DNA from: an uncultured Aquincola sp. | Lineage (GTDB): Bacteria; Pseudomonadota; Gammaproteobacteria; Burkholderiales; Burkholderiaceae | Reading direction: 5' to 3' | DNA length: 11,793 nt | NCBI GenBank assembly: GCA_937883885.1 | Contig: CAKZXL010000743.1 | Coordinates: 1 to 11,793 of the forward strand | Part shown: one piece after another, positions 8,810-11,793 of the stretch | Layout: each line of letters opens with the position of its first letter | Position numbering within the stretch: the stretch's first letter is position 1 | Notes under the pieces: generated by a model | Told to the model about the DNA's origin: nothing | What the model saw: the letters and a program-made list of their open reading frames with translations, nothing else | The model's database searches: none | Translations under genes and position numbers: made by a program

Positions 8810-10042
8810 CTAGGAGGGAGCCACGAGATGCTCGCGCTCACGCAGCGCCGGGAAGAGGCGCATCCACACCGCCACCACCAGTAGCGTGCCCACGCCGCCC
8901 AGCACCACCGAGCCCACCGGGCCCAGCCAGGCCGCGGTGGCGCCCGACTCGAACTCGCCCAGCTGGTTGCTGGCGCCGATGAAGACGGAGTTCACCGCCG
9001 CCACCCGGCCGCGCATGTCGTCGGGCGTGTCCAGCTGCACCAGCGACTGGCGCACCACCACGCTCACCATGTCGGCCGCGCCGGCCACCATCAAGGCCAC
9101 GAAGCTGAGCGGGAACACCGTGGACACGCCGAACACCAGCGTGGCCACCCCATACACAGCCACCGCCGCGAACATGCGCCGGCCCACGCGGCTGCGGATC
9201 GGCCAGCGGCTGAGCAGCAAGGACACCAGCAGCGCCCCGCCCGCCGGCGCGCCGCGCAGCAGGCCCAGCCCCCAGGGGCCGGTGTGCAGGATGTCGCGCG
9301 CATAGATGGGCAGCAGCGCGGTGGCCCCGCCCAGCAGCACCGCGAACAGGTCCAGCGAGATGGCGCCCAGGATCACCGGCCGCTGGGCGATGAACCGAAA
9401 GCCCGCCAGCAGCGTGGCCATGTTCACCGGCTCCTTCGAAGGCGGCCGCGCCAGCCCGCGGATGGACAGCACCAGCGCGCCGCCCAGCAGGAACAGCGCC
9501 GCGCACAGGCCGTACACCGCCGCGGCGCCCGCCACGTAGACGAAGCCGCCCACCGCCGGCCCGGCGATGATGGCTGCCTGGATGGCGCCCGAGCTGAAGG
9601 CCAGTGCCCGCGGCAGCACCGCGGCCGGCACCAGCGCCGGCACCACCGCCTGCTGCGCCGGCTGCTGGAAGGCCCGCGCCACGCCGAGCAGCAGCGAGAC
9701 GGCCAGGATGGTCTCGCGCCCCACCCAGCCGCCCACCGTGCCTGCGGCCAGCGTGGCCGCCACGCCGGCCTGCAGCACCAGGCACGCGGCCAGCACATGG
9801 CCGCGGTTGCTGCGGTCGATCACGGTGCCGGCCACCAGCGACAGCAGCAGCGCGGGCATGAACTGCGCCAGCCCCACCAGGCCCAGGTCCCAGGCGCTGC
9901 CGGTGGTGTCGTACATCTGCCAGCCCAGCGCCACCATCAGCATCTGCGCGGCCATGGTGCCGGCCAGCCGGCCCCACCACATGCGCATGAACGACGGAAA
10001 CGCGCGCAGGGGCGCGTCCGCCGCAGGAGCCGCGGCGCTCAC
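8810..10042 (-). CDS. MFS transporter, EntS/MFS_3-like exporter
   Basis: This is a 410-residue major facilitator superfamily protein with about 12 hydrophobic segments, expected in the inner membrane as a proton-driven exporter. The motif-A-like loop AGTVIDRSNRG is at 71-81, QQPAQQAVVPALV at 126-138, RGRV at 344-347, and NQLGEFESG at 359-367. The last is a mark of the MFS_3 group that includes the enterobactin exporter EntS. The substrate cannot be told. The reading frame stays open far upstream through the SDR gene. I chose the GTG at 10042 because MSAAAPAADAPLRAF then leads directly into the first transmembrane segment and the start overlaps the SDR stop as GTGA, implying translational coupling. 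Confidence 0.9.
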   Translation of the reverse strand: MSAAAPAADAPLRAFPSFMRMWWGRLAGTMAAQMLMVALGWQMYDTTGSAWDLGLVGLAQFMPALLLSLVAGTVIDRSNRGHVLAACLVLQAGVAATLAAGTVGGWVGRETILAVSLLLGVARAFQQPAQQAVVPALVPAAVLPRALAFSSGAIQAAIIAGPAVGGFVYVAGAAAVYGLCAALFLLGGALVLSIRGLARPPSKEPVNMATLLAGFRFIAQRPVILGAISLDLFAVLLGGATALLPIYARDILHTGPWGLGLLRGAPAGGALLVSLLLSRWPIRSRVGRRMFAAVAVYGVATLVFGVSTVFPLSFVALMVAGAADMVSVVVRQSLVQLDTPDDMRGRVAAVNSVFIGASNQLGEFESGATAAWLGPVGSVVLGGVGTLLVVAVWMRLFPALREREHLVAPS

Positions 10043-10770
10043 TCGCGCACGTCGGCGACGGGCGCGCTGCCGAAGTCGGGGCGGGCCAGGTAGGCCAGCA
10101 CCTTGGCGGCGGCGGTCTCGGGCGAATCCAGGGCGCCGGTGGCGGCCAGGTTGGCAAAGCGGGCCTGCTCGGGGAAGCGGGCCGGATCGCCGCCGCGCAG
10201 CTGGCGCTGCATGTCGGTGTCGATCACGCCCGGCGCCAGCGACACGGTGCGCGCGCCGTTGGGCAGCAGCGCTTCGTCCAGCGCCAGCGAGCGCGAGAAA
10301 TGGTCCAGCCCGGCCTTGACCGCGCAATAGCTGGCGCTGCCCGCCATCGCCCGCCGGCCCAGGCCCGACGAGATGTGCAGCAGCTTGCGCTGGCCCGACC
10401 AGCCGCGGGTGGCGCGCAGGAAGGCGGCCGACAGCAGCAGCGGCGCCTCCAGCCCCACGCGCAGCGCGGCCGACAGCGCCTCGGGCGCATCGCCTTCCAG
10501 CGGGCCGGGCGTGCTCAGCAGCGCGGCGTTGTTGATCAGCGAGGCGCTGGCGAAGCGGTCGGCCGGCATCGCGGCCAGCCAGACTTCCAGCCGCGCGGCC
10601 ACGGGCAGCGGGTCGGCCAGGTCGGCCTGCCATTGCTCGGCGCCGGCCAGTTGCGGGTTGGGCGCACGGGCGATGCCCAGCACGGTGTGGCCGGCCTGCA
10701 GCAGCTGCGCGGCCATCGCGGCACCCATGCCACGTGAGCTGCCGGTGACGATGAAGAGGTGGGAGGACAT
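10039..10770 (-). CDS. SDR family NAD(P)-dependent oxidoreductase
   Basis: A 243-residue classical short-chain dehydrogenase/reductase, probably a cytosolic carbonyl reductase. The cofactor motif TGSSRGMG is at 9-16, and the Arg at 13 would favour NADPH. NNAA is at 80-83, the catalytic Ser is likely Ser135 in HISSG, and YCAVK gives Tyr148 and Lys152. The post-catalytic LAPGVIDTDMQ (178-188) is typical. Overall length and the VTGSSRGMG start recall the sepiapterin reductase/benzil reductase-like subgroup (for example Bacillus YueD), but the substrate is not known. The ATG at 10770 is followed directly by the first beta strand, so the start is secure. The stop overlaps the start of the MFS exporter, so the two are likely co-expressed. 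Confidence 0.93.
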   Translation of the reverse strand: MSSHLFIVTGSSRGMGAAMAAQLLQAGHTVLGIARAPNPQLAGAEQWQADLADPLPVAARLEVWLAAMPADRFASASLINNAALLSTPGPLEGDAPEALSAALRVGLEAPLLLSAAFLRATRGWSGQRKLLHISSGLGRRAMAGSASYCAVKAGLDHFSRSLALDEALLPNGARTVSLAPGVIDTDMQRQLRGGDPARFPEQARFANLAATGALDSPETAAAKVLAYLARPDFGSAPVADVRE

Positions 10771-10796
10771 CGGGCGAGGATACCTGCGCCTCGAAA

Positions 10797-10894
10797 GGCC
10801 CGCCCGCCGGGCCGCCCCAAGGGCGGGCGCGCCCCAAGGGTCCGGAGGGCCCTTTCACAAGGGCCAGGGGGCAGCGAGCGAAGCGAGCTTGGGG
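10797..10894. repeat. Hairpin-rich intergenic repeat between rluA and the SDR gene
   Basis: The 130-bp gap contains several overlapping inverted repeats: 10797-10802 with 10808-10813 (ggcccg/cgggcc), 10812-10817 with 10821-10826 (ccgccc/gggcgg), and 10848-10854 with 10859-10865 (ggccctt/aagggcc, 4-nt loop). After them comes gcgagcgaagcgagc (10873-10887), a direct repeat of gcgagc. Part of it (10809-10821) matches 421-434 in the flgB-flgC gap. No T-run is present in the direction of rluA transcription, so it is not a textbook terminator, though the strong stems could end or stabilise the rluA mRNA. Confidence 0.65.
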
Positions 10895-10900
10895 GCCGAC

Positions 10901-11539
10901 TCAGAAAGGAGCGGGGCTGTCGAACTGCACCGGCTCGCCGCTGCGCGGATGCACCAGCGCCAGGTGCTCGGCATGCAGCATCAGCCGCGGCGCCAGCGCC
11001 TGCACGTCGGGCGGGGCATACAGCTCGTCGCCCAGCAGTGGATGGCCCAGCGCCTGCAGGTGCACCCGCAGCTGGTGCGAGCGGCCGGTGACCGGCTCCA
11101 GCGCCACGCGGGTGCTGCCGTCGGGCCGGCGCTGCAGCACGCGGTAGCGGGTGAGGCTGGGCTTGCCGTTGATCAGGTCCACCATCTGCCGCGGCCGGTT
11201 GGGCCAGTCGCATATCAGCGGCCAGTCCATGGTGCCGGCGTCGTCGGCCAGGTGGCCATGGGCCAGCGCCACGTAGCGCTTGGCCACATGCCGTTCGGCA
11301 AAGGCGATGCTGAGTTGGCGGTGCCAGCCCGCGCCGCGGGCCAGCACCATCAGGCCGGAGGTGGCCATGTCCAGCCGGTGCACGATCAGCGCATCGGGCC
11401 AGCGGGCCTGCACCCGGTGCGCGATGCAGTCCTGCCCCTGCGGGCCGCGGCCCGGCACCGACAGCAGGCCCGAGGGTTTGTCGACGACGACGAGGGCGTC
11501 GTCCTGGTGCACGACCGTGAGGTCGGGCAGGGCGCTCAC
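10901..11539 (-). CDS. rluA: RluA-type 23S rRNA/tRNA pseudouridine synthase
   Basis: RluA isomerises specific uridines to pseudouridine; in E. coli these are U746 of 23S rRNA and U32 of several tRNAs. The 212-residue protein has KPSGLLSVPGR (21-31) and the catalytic block HRLDMATSGLMV (54-65) with Asp57. It also has the RluA-specific PLICDWPNRP (107-116), GKPSLTRY (125-132), and TGRSHQLRVH (151-160) near the C-terminus. From memory these segments match E. coli RluA (219 aa) more closely than RluB/C/D, and there is no S4 domain, which also fits RluA. The frame is open much further upstream, but the GTG at 11539 is preferred. It lies 7 bp after the stop of the preceding small gene and starts just ahead of the conserved LTVVHQDD strand. 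Confidence 0.92.
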   Translation of the reverse strand: MSALPDLTVVHQDDALVVVDKPSGLLSVPGRGPQGQDCIAHRVQARWPDALIVHRLDMATSGLMVLARGAGWHRQLSIAFAERHVAKRYVALAHGHLADDAGTMDWPLICDWPNRPRQMVDLINGKPSLTRYRVLQRRPDGSTRVALEPVTGRSHQLRVHLQALGHPLLGDELYAPPDVQALAPRLMLHAEHLALVHPRSGEPVQFDSPAPF

Positions 11540-11546
11540 CGCCCGG

Positions 11547-11726
11547 TCAGGCCGCGGGCGGCTCGGTGCCCGGGGCGGGCGTGTCGTCGGCCGGCGGGTT
11601 GTCGCCCGCATGGGTGTCGGACCCGTGCTGGCGGTCCGAGGCCTTCTTCTGGCGCTTTTCTTCGGCCTTGCGCTTCTTGGCCAGCTCGCGCTGTCGCTTT
11701 TCGTACGAGTAGTTGGGCGTCGCCAC
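11547..11726 (-). CDS. Conserved-looking small Lys/Arg-rich protein, 59 aa
   Basis: A short gene starting with GTG and ending TGA, giving 59 residues. The N-terminal half, beginning MATPNYSYEKRQRELAKKRK and running to about residue 30, is strongly basic and helix-forming. The C-terminal half is rich in Pro, Asp and Ala and probably disordered (ending GTEPPAA). There is no signal peptide or membrane segment. A strong ribosome-binding site, aggaga at 11733-11738, is 6 bp from the GTG, which is better than for any neighbour and supports real translation. rluA follows after only 7 bp, so the two are probably co-transcribed. I recall similar NYSYEKRQREL small proteins of unknown function in other betaproteobacteria. 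A nucleic-acid or ribosome-associated role is a guess based on charge and neighbour. Confidence 0.8.
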   Translation of the reverse strand: MATPNYSYEKRQRELAKKRKAEEKRQKKASDRQHGSDTHAGDNPPADDTPAPGTEPPAA

Positions 11727-11732
11727 CGGGCG

Positions 11733-11738
11733 TCTCCT
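11733..11738 (-). promoter_or_regulatory. Strong Shine-Dalgarno site for the 59-aa gene
   Basis: On the minus strand this reads aggaga, followed by 6 bases and then the GTG at 11726-11724. It fixes the GTG as the start and is the clearest ribosome-binding site on the minus strand of the window. Confidence 0.75.
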
Positions 11739-11762
11739 GTTGCTGCGAATGGCCGCGGCGCC

Positions 11763-11791
11763 AGCATAACCCCCAGGGCGCCGAAGGCGAA
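11763..11791 (-). promoter_or_regulatory. Tentative sigma-70 promoter for the 59-aa gene and rluA
   Basis: On the minus strand, tatgct (11768-11763) matches four of six positions of the -10 consensus. ttcgcc (11791-11786), 17 bp upstream, matches three of six of the -35. Transcription would start near 11756, leaving a leader of about 30 bases that contains the ribosome-binding site. The match is weak and the window ends just beyond, so this is only a candidate. Confidence 0.28.
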
Positions 11792-11793
11792 AC

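Noticed and set aside
10043..10858. N-terminal extension of the MFS frame to a 682-residue protein, possibly a fusion.
   Set aside because: The extra 272 codons are out of frame with the SDR gene lying there and give an Arg/Ala/Gly-rich sequence with no domain. The GTG at 10042 gives a normal-length transporter.
11540..11767. N-terminal extension of RluA to 288 residues, which could be read as an added basic RNA-binding domain.
   Set aside because: The extension overlaps the 59-aa gene, which has a strong ribosome-binding site, in another frame. RluA proteins begin where the GTG at 11539 places the start.

Overview
The window is very GC-rich proteobacterial chromosomal DNA with tightly packed genes and GTG starts. 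The protein families, their order, and the hairpin-rich intergenic repeats suggest a Burkholderiales betaproteobacterium, perhaps of the Rubrivivax/Leptothrix/Ideonella type. That placement is an inference from gene content, not a database result.

Left part (1-3705, + strand): five flagellar rod and hook genes in canonical order, flgB (5' end outside the window), flgC, flgD, flgE and flgF. They encode the proximal rod, the hook-capping scaffold and the hook. A 106-bp string of tandem hairpins separates flgB from flgC. The run stops after flgF; flgG, flgH and the rest do not follow. A convergent gene pair begins 15 bp later.

Middle part (3721-5995): a minus-strand pair, yajQ (cyclic-di-GMP/nucleotide-binding protein) followed by a secreted retropepsin-like aspartic protease, is divergent from murB (peptidoglycan precursor synthesis) on the + strand. 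The 70-bp yajQ/murB gap must hold both promoters.

Right part (5992-11726, all minus strand, read right to left): a 59-aa Lys-rich small protein, rluA (pseudouridine synthase), a 130-bp hairpin-rich gap, then a compact run of SDR oxidoreductase, MFS exporter, a small exported protein with a sulfite-oxidase-like (Oxidored_molyb) fold, and a hybrid histidine kinase (HisKA-HATPase-REC-Hpt). SDR/MFS and SUOX-like/kinase each overlap by a GTGA tetranucleotide, which indicates translational coupling. The kinase and murB converge with overlapping stop codons.

Most of the window is ordinary housekeeping and motility content. The parts most worth following up are the SUOX-like protein, which appears to lack the molybdenum-ligand cysteine and is coupled to the hybrid kinase (possibly a periplasmic sensing partner), the break of the flagellar operon after flgF, and the two related hairpin repeats. 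I saw no CRISPR array, tRNA, rRNA, transposase or phage gene, and no gene-free stretch longer than 300 bases.
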